From positions 1,178,001 to 1,242,000 of the forward strand of contig NZ_PHNC01000029.1 in the NCBI RefSeq assembly GCF_003121295.1: a stretch of DNA of 64,000 nt. The letters are read 5' to 3'. The notes beneath the pieces were generated by a model. That model did not search any database. It was not told where the DNA came from and saw only the letters and a list, made by a program, of their open reading frames with translations. The DNA comes from Streptomyces orinoci (GTDB lineage Bacteria > Actinomycetota > Actinomycetes > Streptomycetales > Streptomycetaceae). A program made the translations under genes and the position numbers. The stretch's first letter is position 1; each line of letters opens with the position of its first letter. Shown here piece after piece: positions 9,138 to 17,377 of the stretch.

Positions 9138-9670
9138 CGCGGGCCTCCGGCGATCTCGGTGTAAAGGCGGGAGATGTCGATGCCCTCGGTGGCCGCGTAC
9201 TTCGCCCCAGGCCGCTGGTAGCTGGCGCGTTCGCCCGCGGTGGCGAGGAAGACGAGCTTGCCGAAGGTCATCCGCGGGTAGATGCGCACCCGTTTGGCGG
9301 CGCGGATCTCCAGGGTCCAGCGGATGGCGTGCCCGACGTGCCCCAACGGTGCGGAGACGTGCACCCAGATGCCCAGCGAGCCGGTGGTGCGGTCGCCGTT
9401 GAGCATCTGCGCGTACGTCTCCGAGCCGGTCCGCTCGTAGGTGACGCCCAGGTAGAGCACGCCGGGTTCAAGGACGGTCCCGGCGGCAGGGATCACGGTT
9501 TCGGTGAAGGCGGTGGGGCGGGCAGCGTCGAGGTCGCCGTCGCAGATCCGTAAGGTCTCCCCCAGCCGCCAGTCGTAGGCGTTCGGGGAGAGCCGGTTGG
9601 CCTCAAAGGGCTCGATGCTGATCTCGCCTGCCGCGACGGCGGCGGCGATGGCCGGGCCAGTGAGGATCAC
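9134..9670 (-). CDS. dCTP deaminase/dUTPase-fold protein, copy 2
   Basis: 178 residues from a GTG that overlaps the stop of copy 1 (GTGA). It begins VILTGPAIAAAV like copy 1, followed by NRLSPNAYDWRLGE and LYLGVTYERTGS. The segment RWTLEIRAAKRVRIYPRMTFGKLVF corresponds to the Dcd core, and the Glu of WTLEI (about residue 120) sits where the catalytic Glu138 of E. coli dCTP deaminase lies. This copy therefore keeps the acid needed for cytosine deamination. The C-terminal tail KYAATEGIDISRLY resembles the flexible lid of Dcd enzymes. It probably acts on a cytidine nucleotide in the operon pathway. Confidence 0.82.
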   Translation of the reverse strand: MILTGPAIAAAVAAGEISIEPFEANRLSPNAYDWRLGETLRICDGDLDAARPTAFTETVIPAAGTVLEPGVLYLGVTYERTGSETYAQMLNGDRTTGSLGIWVHVSAPLGHVGHAIRWTLEIRAAKRVRIYPRMTFGKLVFLATAGERASYQRPGAKYAATEGIDISRLYTEIAGGPR

Positions 9671-10206
9671 GAGGCCGCCGCCTGGGCCGAGATGAGGTCC
9701 TGCCAGGCCCGGGAGGGCTGGGGGCCGAGGGAGCCCTGGTACTTGCCCGTGTAGAGGTCCACGGCTCCGGTGGCCACGAAGAACATGACCTGTCCGATCT
9801 CCATGCCCGGATACACGCGCAGGGGGCGGACGGGGGTGAGCATCAGGGTCCACTGGCCGTGGAATCCAATGTCGCCGATCGGGGCGGTGATCTCGACGAA
9901 TAAACCGAGGCGGCCGACGCTGGAGCGGCCGAACAGCAGCGGCACGAAGTGGTCGGAGCCAATCTGTTCGAAGGTGTGGCCGAGGTAGAGCTCGCCGGGC
10001 TGGAGGACGTAGCCGTCGCCGCCGATGGTGATCACCGTGGTGGGGTTGGGGCGGTGGGCGTCGATGACGGGGGCGGTGTAGGTGGCCAGGGTGGTGCCGA
10101 GGCGGACGTTGTAGCTGTTGGGGTTGACCTGGTCCGCGTCGAAAGGGTCGATCCGCAGCCGCCCGTCCAGGGCGGCGGCGGTGATCTCGGGTCCGGTCAG
10201 GATCAC
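9667..10206 (-). CDS. dCTP deaminase-like protein, copy 1, catalytic Glu replaced
   Basis: 179 residues, ATG start that overlaps the phosphoesterase stop (ATGA). The dCTP deaminase/dUTPase trimeric fold is clear: ILTGPEITAAAL, DQVNPNSYNVRLG, LQPGELYLGHTFEQIG, and VYPGMEIGQVMFF, the last closely matching the Dcd PGM-IGQL core. At the position of the catalytic Glu the sequence reads WTLML, so Met replaces Glu. It may be inactive as a deaminase, act as a dUTPase-type enzyme, or form mixed trimers with copy 2. Its N-terminal half aligns with copy 2, indicating tandem duplication. Confidence 0.82.
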   Translation of the reverse strand: MILTGPEITAAALDGRLRIDPFDADQVNPNSYNVRLGTTLATYTAPVIDAHRPNPTTVITIGGDGYVLQPGELYLGHTFEQIGSDHFVPLLFGRSSVGRLGLFVEITAPIGDIGFHGQWTLMLTPVRPLRVYPGMEIGQVMFFVATGAVDLYTGKYQGSLGPQPSRAWQDLISAQAAAS

Positions 10207-11441
10207 GGCAGGGACCTCTCGTGTGCGGTAGTAGGGGCGCCGGTCAGGACGTGGCGGACGGCCTGGCCGAGGGACATCCCGGCCCGGCGGGTGCGGTTGC
10301 CGAGGAAGTTGCCTGCCAGGAAGTCGGTGGTCAGCACGGTGCGAAGCCCGGGCGGCAGCGGGTTGGGGGCCGTGACGAGCGGGCCGACCCGCTCGGTCAG
10401 GTAGGCGGTCAGGCCGCCAGGGTTGTGGAGGTAGGCGTCGGGGATACGCGCGTAGGCGAGCTGGTTGGCGAACGGCTCGATGGCCAGCAGGTCCCCGAAG
10501 GTCAGCACCGTGCCCAGCCTCTGGGGCCGCAGCACGGTGTCGTTGAGGACCACAGCGTCAGCCCCCAGTCCGCTGTGGAGCCGCAGGGCGACCTCAGCCA
10601 GGACCTGGTGCCGGTCGGGCACCGTGCCGCGGTAGGACTCGGCGATGAGCCCCAGCGGGGCGGCCAGCTTCTCCCGCACGACGCTCATCTGCCGGACGAC
10701 GCAGGCCAGATCGTGCGGCACCGCGGCCGTGCCGGTGGGGAAAGTGCAGGTGTGGGCGGCCCAGACAGCGCCGACCGGTTCGGCCAGTGCATATCCGGCG
10801 CCAAGTTCGCCGCCCTTGACCACGAGTGTGTCGCCAACCGGCTCGGGCGCGTAGTGGTCGCTGTGGCAGTGCCCGGCGAAGATGACGTCCAGGAACGGGC
10901 ACTCGGCGGCCAGTGCCAGGTCCTGCTCGAAGCCGGAGTGCGACAGCAGCATCCACGCGTCGGCCTCGTGGTGGTGAGCCAGCATCAGCTCCCGCAAGGT
11001 CCGCACCGGGTCTGTGACGCGTTGGCCCTGGCGCTGGTGGGCGGGGATGTCCAAGAAAGCGTCCGGGCCGATGACGGCGGTGACGGCCACGCGCCGGCCG
11101 CCGATGAGGAAGGTCCGCAGGCGGCGGAAGAGCGGCTGTCCACTGATGTCGTCGATGGCATTCGCACAGACCGTCAGTGGGCGGAGGCCGGGCTCGAAGT
11201 GGTGGGGCCAGCCGTGATTACCGGGGGCGAGCACGTCATAGAGCCCAGTCAGGACGGCCCGTTCGATGGCGCCACCCGCGAGCCGGTAGTAGCCGCTGCC
11301 CTCGAAGAAGTCGCCGCAGTCCGCGATCAACGAGGTGGGCCGGGCCTTCTGGAGGTGGGTCAGCATGCCGTCAGCCGTGGCGAAGGCGGAGTGGAAGTCG
11401 GTGGTCGCCACGATCCGCTCCAGCACCCGGGCGGCGGTCAC
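10203..11441 (-). CDS. Metallophosphoesterase, 5'-nucleotidase-like
   Basis: 412 residues. The GTG start at 11441 overlaps the murA-like stop (GTGA); the frame stays open further upstream inside that gene but this is a shadow. Calcineurin-type metal motifs occur in order: TTDFHSA (DxH), DCGDFFEGSG (GDxxxG), APGNHGW (GNH), LLSHSGFEQD and FAGHCHSD (GHxH, about residue 190). The C-terminal 180 residues resemble a 5'-nucleotidase substrate domain (GADAVVLNDTVLRP, TFGDLLAIEPFANQL). Expected role: dephosphorylate a nucleotide or related phosphate in the pathway of this operon. No signal peptide, so cytoplasmic. Confidence 0.85.
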   Translation of the reverse strand: MTAARVLERIVATTDFHSAFATADGMLTHLQKARPTSLIADCGDFFEGSGYYRLAGGAIERAVLTGLYDVLAPGNHGWPHHFEPGLRPLTVCANAIDDISGQPLFRRLRTFLIGGRRVAVTAVIGPDAFLDIPAHQRQGQRVTDPVRTLRELMLAHHHEADAWMLLSHSGFEQDLALAAECPFLDVIFAGHCHSDHYAPEPVGDTLVVKGGELGAGYALAEPVGAVWAAHTCTFPTGTAAVPHDLACVVRQMSVVREKLAAPLGLIAESYRGTVPDRHQVLAEVALRLHSGLGADAVVLNDTVLRPQRLGTVLTFGDLLAIEPFANQLAYARIPDAYLHNPGGLTAYLTERVGPLVTAPNPLPPGLRTVLTTDFLAGNFLGNRTRRAGMSLGQAVRHVLTGAPTTAHERSLP

Positions 11442-12775
11442 CAGGTCACCGGTGTGATGTCGGCGCCGAGGGTGCGGAGCTTGCCGGGCAGGTCCGCGTG
11501 GCCGCGCCGCAGCTGGTCGAGCCCGGTCAGCATGGTGACGCCCCGGGCCATGAGGGCGGCGATCAGCAGCGCGGAGCCGGTGCGGATGTCGGTGGCCTCC
11601 ACCATGGCGCCTGTCAGCCGCTGTGGGCCCGCCAAACGACACTGGGTCGGCGACAGCTCGTCGATCCGGGCGCCGAGCCGGGCCAGCTGCGGCAGCAGGT
11701 TGCCGTGGCGGCCGGGGTTGATCGAGTCCCCGAACAGATGGGTGCCGGGCAGGCCCAACGCGAGGGCCATCAGGGCGGGTTCGAAGTCGGCATCCAGGCC
11801 GTTCGGGGCGAGGGACGCCATCGCCCGCACCGGACGGCCGGTCAGCTGACCGGCCGGGTGCACGGTGATCGCATCGGCGGTGACGGTGACCGGGATCCCG
11901 GCCTGGGTGAGTAAGTCGGCCGGCAGCCGGACGTCCGGACCGCGCAGGCCCTCGATCCGCCCGGCGCCGCCGGTGGCCGCGAGTGCACAGGCCAGGATGC
12001 CCGCCTCGATCTTGTCCCCGGGCACCCACCAGTTGAGGCTGCCGCGCGTGCTGTCAGCGGGCGGTCCAAGGGCGATCGTCTCCTCGCCGGCGGCCACGTC
12101 CCAGCCCGATTCCTGCAAGGCGGCCAGGAGGGTGGTCGTCTCGGGCGACAGGTTCGGGTTGCCCACCACGAGGCGGCAGCCAGCGACGACGGCCCGCAGC
12201 ACGGCGGCGACGGTCGCCCCGCGCGAGCGGAACGGCAGGTCGAGACGGACTGGGCCGGGCCTGCGGCTGGAGGCCGTGACGGTGTAGTGGTGGTCCTCGG
12301 CCTGCACCACGTCGCCGAAGGCTTCGTACACCCTGAAGTGCTCGTCCATGCCCCGCTCGCCGATCCGGCAGCCCCCGGGCCACGGCAGCCGCGCGGTGCC
12401 GTGCGTGGCCAGCAGAGCGGGCACCAGGTAGTAGGAGCCCCGGATGCGGGCGGCATCGGCCAGGTCCGGGGCGGTGGGGCCGAAGGCGCCGGGCCACAGG
12501 ATCAGGCTCCCGGGCTCTCCCACGGGATAGGAGAGGCGAAAGCCCGTCCGCTCCAGCAGACGCAGCATCAGCTGCACGTCCGCGCTGGCCGGCACGTTGC
12601 TGAGCTTGACGTGGCGCCGGGTGGCTGCGGCGGCGGCCAGCAGGGGCAGGCAGGCGTTCTTCGAGCCGTCGACCGCGACGGCGCCGGTCAGCGGCTGACC
12701 GGGGCGGACGGTGAGCGTGCGGGGGACGACCGTGGCAGGCACGGTTGCGGGCAGGGGTGTCACCAGGGCCTCCAT
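11438..12775 (-). CDS. MurA-like enolpyruvyl transferase
   Basis: 445 residues. The EPSP synthase/MurA fold is shown by LTGAVAVDGSKNACLPLLAA (MurA SGxKNA motif) and by WPGGCRIGERGMDEH, where the Cys is equivalent to the PEP-binding Cys115 of E. coli MurA. It transfers enolpyruvate from PEP to a nucleotide-linked acceptor. Because it heads an operon of nucleotide-acting genes instead of cell-wall genes, a specialised acceptor is likely. A precedent is the UMP-enolpyruvyl transferases of the nikkomycin/polyoxin pathways. True UDP-GlcNAc activity cannot be excluded. It is separated by 165 bp from the ATPase gene upstream on the same strand. Confidence 0.87.
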   Translation of the reverse strand: MEALVTPLPATVPATVVPRTLTVRPGQPLTGAVAVDGSKNACLPLLAAAAATRRHVKLSNVPASADVQLMLRLLERTGFRLSYPVGEPGSLILWPGAFGPTAPDLADAARIRGSYYLVPALLATHGTARLPWPGGCRIGERGMDEHFRVYEAFGDVVQAEDHHYTVTASSRRPGPVRLDLPFRSRGATVAAVLRAVVAGCRLVVGNPNLSPETTTLLAALQESGWDVAAGEETIALGPPADSTRGSLNWWVPGDKIEAGILACALAATGGAGRIEGLRGPDVRLPADLLTQAGIPVTVTADAITVHPAGQLTGRPVRAMASLAPNGLDADFEPALMALALGLPGTHLFGDSINPGRHGNLLPQLARLGARIDELSPTQCRLAGPQRLTGAMVEATDIRTGSALLIAALMARGVTMLTGLDQLRRGHADLPGKLRTLGADITPVTW

Positions 12776-12940
12776 AGGGGATGCCGGTCTAGTCCGTGGG
12801 GCGGGCCCGGCCGGGGGCCGGGCCCGCCGAGGGCGCCAGGGGTGTCATGGCGCCTGCCGCACCACCGGGTGGGGAGGATGGGCGTGCGGCTCGGCGGGCG
12901 GCGACGCCTCGGCGGGAACATGCCGCCGCCCGCCGACGTG

Positions 12941-13420
12941 CTAGTGCAGCGGCAGCAGGACCAAGACGGTCTTGCCGCCGCCGTCCTCGTCCCGGGGGAT
13001 GCTGGTTCTGCCGCCCGCCTCCGCGGCCAGGGCTTCGACCAGACGCAGCCCCCACCCCCCGCTGCCGTCGAGGTGCGGAGCGTGGAGTCGGCGGGGCATG
13101 CGCGGGTCGCGGTCGTGGACCGCGACCATCAGGTGCCGGGGGTCCATGCCGAGGTGGACGTCCGCCTGGGCGGAGACTGCGGCGGCATGGCGGACGGTGT
13201 TGGTGACCAGCTCGCTGACGGCAAGCACGGCGGTCTCCACCACGGCGGCCCCCGGCTGCAGCCCCCACAGGCCGAGCTGGGCCGCGACTTCCCGCCGGGC
13301 GGCCGGCACGGCCGCCGGGGTGGCCGGGACGGAGAAGCGCAGCGAGCGGTCTATCACTGCCGCATCGTCGTCGGCTTCGTCCTTCGGTCGTTCGCACCGT
13401 TGGCCTGGCACCACGTGCAT
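12941..13420 (-). CDS. Anti-sigma-factor-type ATP-binding protein (HATPase_c)
   Basis: 159 residues. The GHKL fold is visible: AVLAVSELVTNTVRHA (N box, Asn for Mg), VAVHDRDPRMPRR (D of the G1 box) and GSGGWGLRLVEALA (G2 box). This is the RsbW/SpoIIAB-like group that is abundant in Streptomyces, often orphan, and acts on sigma or anti-anti-sigma factors. A good ribosome site (AAGGAG) precedes the ATG. It may regulate the downstream murA-like operon. A short 3' remnant of a paralogue is found near 21434 on the minus strand. Confidence 0.85.
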   Translation of the reverse strand: MHVVPGQRCERPKDEADDDAAVIDRSLRFSVPATPAAVPAARREVAAQLGLWGLQPGAAVVETAVLAVSELVTNTVRHAAAVSAQADVHLGMDPRHLMVAVHDRDPRMPRRLHAPHLDGSGGWGLRLVEALAAEAGGRTSIPRDEDGGGKTVLVLLPLH

Positions 13421-13532
13421 GGCCGGGCTCCTTCCGTCCGAGGCGGCATCCGCGCACGCCAGCCACCGACGATCAGCGACGGGTGGGCTACGGATCGTGA
13501 AGCGCCCTCAGAATGACCCCGTGCACTTCTCT

Positions 13533-13640
13533 CACGCAAGTGCGTGGAACAAGTGGGCATATGCCTGCCGCTCAGGCTGCTATCTGGCATCAAACGCCAG
13601 TCCAGCGGTAGGAGTTGGCTGCGCTAGGGCACACTTGCGT
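13533..13640. promoter_or_regulatory. Divergent promoter region with palindromic operator-like sites
   Basis: Between the divergent ATPase and regulator genes lies a 14-bp palindrome, CACGCAAGTGCGTG (13533-13546). Its core ACGCAAGTG recurs in reverse orientation at 13632-13640, about 40 bp before the regulator start. Repeated inverted copies in a divergent intergenic region suggest binding sites for the adjacent helix-turn-helix protein. Confidence 0.4.
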
Positions 13641-13680
13641 ACGGCAACCGCCGTTCGCGGAGGTGCTTCAAGGAGGGGTG

Positions 13681-14544
13681 ATGGCCACGGCCAGCGGACC
13701 GACCGTACGCAAGCGTCAGCTTGGAGCCGAGTTGCGGAGGCTGCGCGAGAGCGCGGGCAAGAAGATCGAGGACGTCGCCGAGCACCTGGAGTGCTCGATG
13801 TCGAAGATCAGCAGGGTGGAGACCGGACAGGCCCCGATCAAGGCCCGGGATGTGCGCGAACTACTCGCCTGGTTCGGCGTCGAGGACCCCCTTCAGGTGG
13901 AGGCCGTGATGCAGATCCACAAGGACGCCCAGCAGCAGGGCTGGTGGGCCCACTACGAGGAGGTACTGCCGTCCGGCATGGCCACCTACGCCGGGCTGGA
14001 GTCAGACGCGGTCGCCCTTCGCGCCTACGAGCCAATATTCGTACACGGACTGCTGCAGACCGAGGACTACGCCAGAGCCGTGATCGCGGCGGTGCGGCCG
14101 GGCGAGCCCGAGGAGGTCGAGCGCCTGGTCCGCTTCCGCGTGCAACGGCAGGACCTGCTCTCCCGCCGCCCCGATCCGCTGGAGCTCTGGGTGGTCGTCG
14201 AGGAAGCCGCCCTGCGACGTCCGGTCGGCGGGAAGGAGGTGATGGCGGCCCAGATCAAGCACCTCATCCATGCCGCCGCCCTGCCGAACGTCACCATCCA
14301 GGTCATGCCGACCGCCAAGGGCGCCCACGCCGCCATGGCCGGGACCTTCGCACTCATGGAGTTCGGCACCAAGGCGCCCACCATCGTCTACGTCGATTCA
14401 ATCGCCGGAAACGTGTACCTGGAGAAGGAACGCGATGTCCGCAAGTTCATCCAGACCTTCGACCTCGTACGAGCCGCGGGGCCCGATCCGCAGGACACCC
14501 CCGCCATCCTGGAGAACATCGCAAGGGAGATGCACCAGATATGA
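13681..14544 (+). CDS. XRE-family regulator with DUF5753 domain
   Basis: 287 residues. The ATG at 13681 follows AAGGAGGGG. Residues 12-70 form a helix-turn-helix (LRRLRESAGKKIEDVAEHLE followed by MSKISRVETGQ). Residues 95-280 are a DUF5753 sensor domain (QQGWWAHYEEVLP, FVHGLLQTEDYAR, LPNVTIQVMP). These WhiJ-like regulators normally work with the small DUF397 protein encoded just downstream, which here overlaps by 4 bases. It probably controls its own operon through the palindrome upstream. A truncated paralogue with nearly the same C-terminal sequence lies at 21459-21829. Confidence 0.9.
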   Translation: MATASGPTVRKRQLGAELRRLRESAGKKIEDVAEHLECSMSKISRVETGQAPIKARDVRELLAWFGVEDPLQVEAVMQIHKDAQQQGWWAHYEEVLPSGMATYAGLESDAVALRAYEPIFVHGLLQTEDYARAVIAAVRPGEPEEVERLVRFRVQRQDLLSRRPDPLELWVVVEEAALRRPVGGKEVMAAQIKHLIHAAALPNVTIQVMPTAKGAHAAMAGTFALMEFGTKAPTIVYVDSIAGNVYLEKERDVRKFIQTFDLVRAAGPDPQDTPAILENIAREMHQI

Positions 14545-14771
14545 ACACCCACTACGGCCGGACTGCCCGTGAGGCAGACCTGAGCGGCGCCCGCTGGCGC
14601 AAGAGCAGCCACAGCTCCGGCAACGGAGCGTGCGTCGAAGTCGCCGAGACCGGCGGCATCGTCGCCGTCCGGGACTCCAAGGACCGCAGCGGCCCCGTCC
14701 TGCGGTTCTACGCTGCCCAATGGGCCTATTTCATCAGCACTGCGGCCGAGGAAGCAGCCACCGGGAGCTGA
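14541..14771 (+). CDS. DUF397 protein, partner of the upstream regulator
   Basis: 76 residues with the family signature: ARWRKSSHSSGNGACVEVA, then GIVAVRDSKDRSGPVLRF and WAYFISTA. DUF397 proteins are small cytoplasmic partners or modulators of the DUF5753 regulators. The ATG overlaps the regulator stop (ATGA), giving tight coupling. A close homologue lies at 21826. Confidence 0.9.
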   Translation: MNTHYGRTAREADLSGARWRKSSHSSGNGACVEVAETGGIVAVRDSKDRSGPVLRFYAAQWAYFISTAAEEAATGS

Positions 14772-14952
14772 GCCTGCGAGACGAAGCCGGTCCGAACGAA
14801 GCGCGGTCGCTCGGGCCGGCAACAAGTGACGCCTCTAGCCCTCGCGACCGACGACATTTCGACCGGAATGGCCGGATCCCCCGTTCCACTCTTGCCCCAC
14901 CAACAGCAGGCTGACCCACGTCCATCCGGTAATCCCAGTGGGGGGAGCTCCT

Positions 14953-16425
14953 GTGAGGACCAGAACCAACAAGCGGGGGGCGGCGGTCTTACCCGCCGCA
15001 GTTATTGTCGCGGTCCTTCCCTTGATCGCTGCCACACCATCGGCTGGTGCGGCGGCACCCGACCAGCGCAGCACAGTGAAGAAAGGCTCGCCTGCCGCTC
15101 ATCAGGCCACGGACCCGCGCCTGATCGCAATCCAGAAGAAGCAGCAGGTGCTCGACCAGATCGCCGGAGACATCACGGAAGGTCTCTCCGAGTTCGATCG
15201 CGCCAAGATCTCCGGATTCACCGAGGTCGAGGTCGATCCGAACCACAACCACCTGAGCCTCCATTGGAAGGGCACGCCCCCAGAGCGGGTACGGCGCATC
15301 CTCACCCACCTGCCCAGCGGGGTGACGGCCGATGTCCTGCCGGCCCGCTATTCCAAGGCTGATCTCCATGAGGCCCGAACCAAACTGCTCCATGCCGGGA
15401 AGCCGATCGCCCTACACCCCTCGTCCACAACGGACCCGATCCGGATCACCAGCATCGCGGGCGCCAATGACGGTAGCGGTCTGGAAATCACCTACGACGA
15501 AGACCGAGGCGTGGGTCACCGGGACCGGAAGGACCCACTGGCCCGTGACGAGCGCAACACCAGATCCAGCAGGATTAAGGCGCTCACCGATCGACTGACC
15601 GGTATCAATACCATTGCCGTCTATAAGCCGTTGAGCGAGGACCCGGTCGCCAGCAACGGTAATCCGCAGCCGCACCTGACCAACGGGGTAGCCGCAAGCA
15701 AGGCGATGCGCAAACACGATGCACCACCGTGGTACGGCGGCGCGGCCCTGAGGAATCCTTCCGGCGGTATTTGCTCCAGTGGCTTCGCCGTTACGGACAG
15801 CCACGGCAACAACATGCTCACGACCGCCAAGCATTGCGACGGCAAGGACGGCTACTGGCACACCTGGGAGGGCGGTGACGACGTCGGTGTGAGCGACCAC
15901 CTGCAGAGCAACGCCCACGTGGACACCGTGGGCATAGCCCTGCACGACCCGGCCGATGGGTATCTGTACGACGGGGAGGCGAACAGGACCGACGGCTACG
16001 CCAAGCCCGTCACCGGATACGGGCACAACAACGTCGGAGACTACGTGTGTACCGACGGCGCCAACGGCGGCGTGCACTGCAACGTCGTCCTGAGCAAGGT
16101 GGACGTCGGCGTCACCGGGGCGGACGGCGGATACCGCCCCGTCACCGACCTCGGCTACGCAACCGACTGGCCCTCCCACGGCGTTGCAGCGGTCAACGGC
16201 GACAGCGGAGGACCGGTGTTCGTCGGTGCCAACAACTGGACCACCGATGAGGCACGCGGCACGATCACCGCACTCGACAGAACAGTCGCCTGCCCCTCGG
16301 AGCTGAACCCTGACACCGTCCTCGACGGGCACCAGCGGAAACCATGGTGCCTGGCCGGCGTGTACTACGTGCCCATCTACCAGACCCTGCACGACCTGAA
16401 GTGGACACTCAACACCGCAGGGTGA
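14953..16425 (+). CDS. Secreted trypsin-like serine protease, copy 1
   Basis: 490 residues from the GTG at 14953, which is preceded by GGGGGAGCTCCT. A twin-basic N region and hydrophobic stretch (AAVLPAAVIVAVLPLIA) ending at an AGAAA-type cleavage site mark a Sec signal peptide. A charged pro-region of about 200 residues follows. The S1-type catalytic residues are His in TTAKHC (about 291), Asp in VDTVGIAL (about 322) and Ser in GDSGGPVF (about 417). Several Cys could form disulfides. A same-length paralogue is at 27167. It is paired with a single-pass membrane protein downstream in both copies, so substrate or activation may be linked to that partner. Confidence 0.88.
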   Translation: MRTRTNKRGAAVLPAAVIVAVLPLIAATPSAGAAAPDQRSTVKKGSPAAHQATDPRLIAIQKKQQVLDQIAGDITEGLSEFDRAKISGFTEVEVDPNHNHLSLHWKGTPPERVRRILTHLPSGVTADVLPARYSKADLHEARTKLLHAGKPIALHPSSTTDPIRITSIAGANDGSGLEITYDEDRGVGHRDRKDPLARDERNTRSSRIKALTDRLTGINTIAVYKPLSEDPVASNGNPQPHLTNGVAASKAMRKHDAPPWYGGAALRNPSGGICSSGFAVTDSHGNNMLTTAKHCDGKDGYWHTWEGGDDVGVSDHLQSNAHVDTVGIALHDPADGYLYDGEANRTDGYAKPVTGYGHNNVGDYVCTDGANGGVHCNVVLSKVDVGVTGADGGYRPVTDLGYATDWPSHGVAAVNGDSGGPVFVGANNWTTDEARGTITALDRTVACPSELNPDTVLDGHQRKPWCLAGVYYVPIYQTLHDLKWTLNTAG

Positions 16426-16543
16426 CCAAGACCGGACACTGGGCCGACACACTCAACAGGGCGTCGGCCCACCGGCTTTGCCCAGCACTCACCCTGATGT
16501 CAGGCTCGGGCTCGACCGTCACCGTAAATCGTGGAGCATCACC

Positions 16544-17308
16544 GTGGACCCACGACAGCTGAAACGAAGGACCGGCGCCATGTGGCTAACCGGCGCCATA
16601 GCCATCCTCGTTACCGTCGCAGCAGCATGGCAGTTCGGGGAGCGGCACAACAGGAATCACCGCGACGATGCGGCGGTGCTCGGTAATGTGCTGGCGAGCC
16701 GGGACGGCCGCACCCTCACCACAACTGCCAGATGGACGCCGTGTCAAGCACCGCGCCCTCAACTTCAGGCGCATGAAACCCCTGGTGCGATAACGCTCGT
16801 TCTCAGGGAGGGCACCGCCGACCTCCGGCACCAGTGCGACAGCAAGGACCAACAGGTCACAGCAACTATCGAATCGTCTTTGGGCTCACGGCGGCTGATC
16901 GACGGCGAAACCGGCACAACGATCGTCCCCGTAGACGGCGCGAAGCTGGCAACTCCCCACTACCTCCCGGCCGGTTACGAGGAAACCGAAGACCTCTACG
17001 ACGAACCCCCAGGGGAACGTTGCCTCCCGGCACCCTTCGAGAGGGCAGCAAGCGCCTCGTGGTCACGGTTCTACCGCAAAGGCTCCGCACGTCCCTCACT
17101 CGCCATAGCGCAGACCATGAAGGAGACGCCGGATGATCCTCGCGGCGCTATAGCCGCTGTGGATGGACACCCCGTCCACCTGCAAGAACACCCCAAGTCC
17201 CGCTGCCTGACCTGGTCCAGCAACAAGAACACCTATGCCATAGCCGCTCAGAGCGCACAACTCACCACCGACGAACTGCTGCGAATCGCCAAGCGGCTCA
17301 GTCGATAA
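16544..17308 (+). CDS. Membrane-anchored hypothetical protein, copy 1
   Basis: 254 residues from a GTG (VDPRQLKR). The start is chosen because the paralogue at 28754 begins MDPRQLKR with exactly the same length. One N-terminal membrane segment (about 15-33, MWLTGAIAILVTVAAAW) is followed by an extracellular domain with four or more conserved Cys, DEPPGERCLPAPFERA and SASWSRFYRKG. No known family was recognised. It follows a secreted protease in both copies. Confidence 0.75.
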   Translation: MDPRQLKRRTGAMWLTGAIAILVTVAAAWQFGERHNRNHRDDAAVLGNVLASRDGRTLTTTARWTPCQAPRPQLQAHETPGAITLVLREGTADLRHQCDSKDQQVTATIESSLGSRRLIDGETGTTIVPVDGAKLATPHYLPAGYEETEDLYDEPPGERCLPAPFERAASASWSRFYRKGSARPSLAIAQTMKETPDDPRGAIAAVDGHPVHLQEHPKSRCLTWSSNKNTYAIAAQSAQLTTDELLRIAKRLSR

Positions 17309-17377
17309 CTATGGGCAGCATCGTTCCGCTGCAGCGGAGGCAAGGCGCTTCACGCATAGAAGGAGAGACACAGCCAG

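Larger units (their letters stand above)
14857..17377. repeat. Long direct repeat, copy 1 (partner 27068-29585)
   Basis: The stretch begins with TTTCGACCGGAATGGCCGG and contains the secreted protease and membrane-protein genes. It ends in a shared tail (CAGCATCGTTCCGCTGC, then an AAGGAGAGA ribosome-site-like sequence). The same order and nearly the same sequence recur at 27068-29585. The protease 3' halves are almost identical, whereas the flanks and the membrane gene have diverged more. Confidence 0.85.

Noticed and set aside
11438-12775. Housekeeping murA
   Set aside because: The MurA fold is clear, but its place at the head of a nucleotide-acting operon makes a second, specialised enzyme more likely; no symbol was assigned.
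15412-16452. Long open frame opposite the protease, and its twin at 27203-28393
   Set aside because: Both are antisense shadows produced by high GC and by the duplicated protease genes; no family features.
14953-17308. Protease and membrane protein as effectors of the motif-pair system at 19.7 kb
   Set aside because: They are exported or outward-facing, they occur without the motif genes in the second copy, and so a direct link is not supported.
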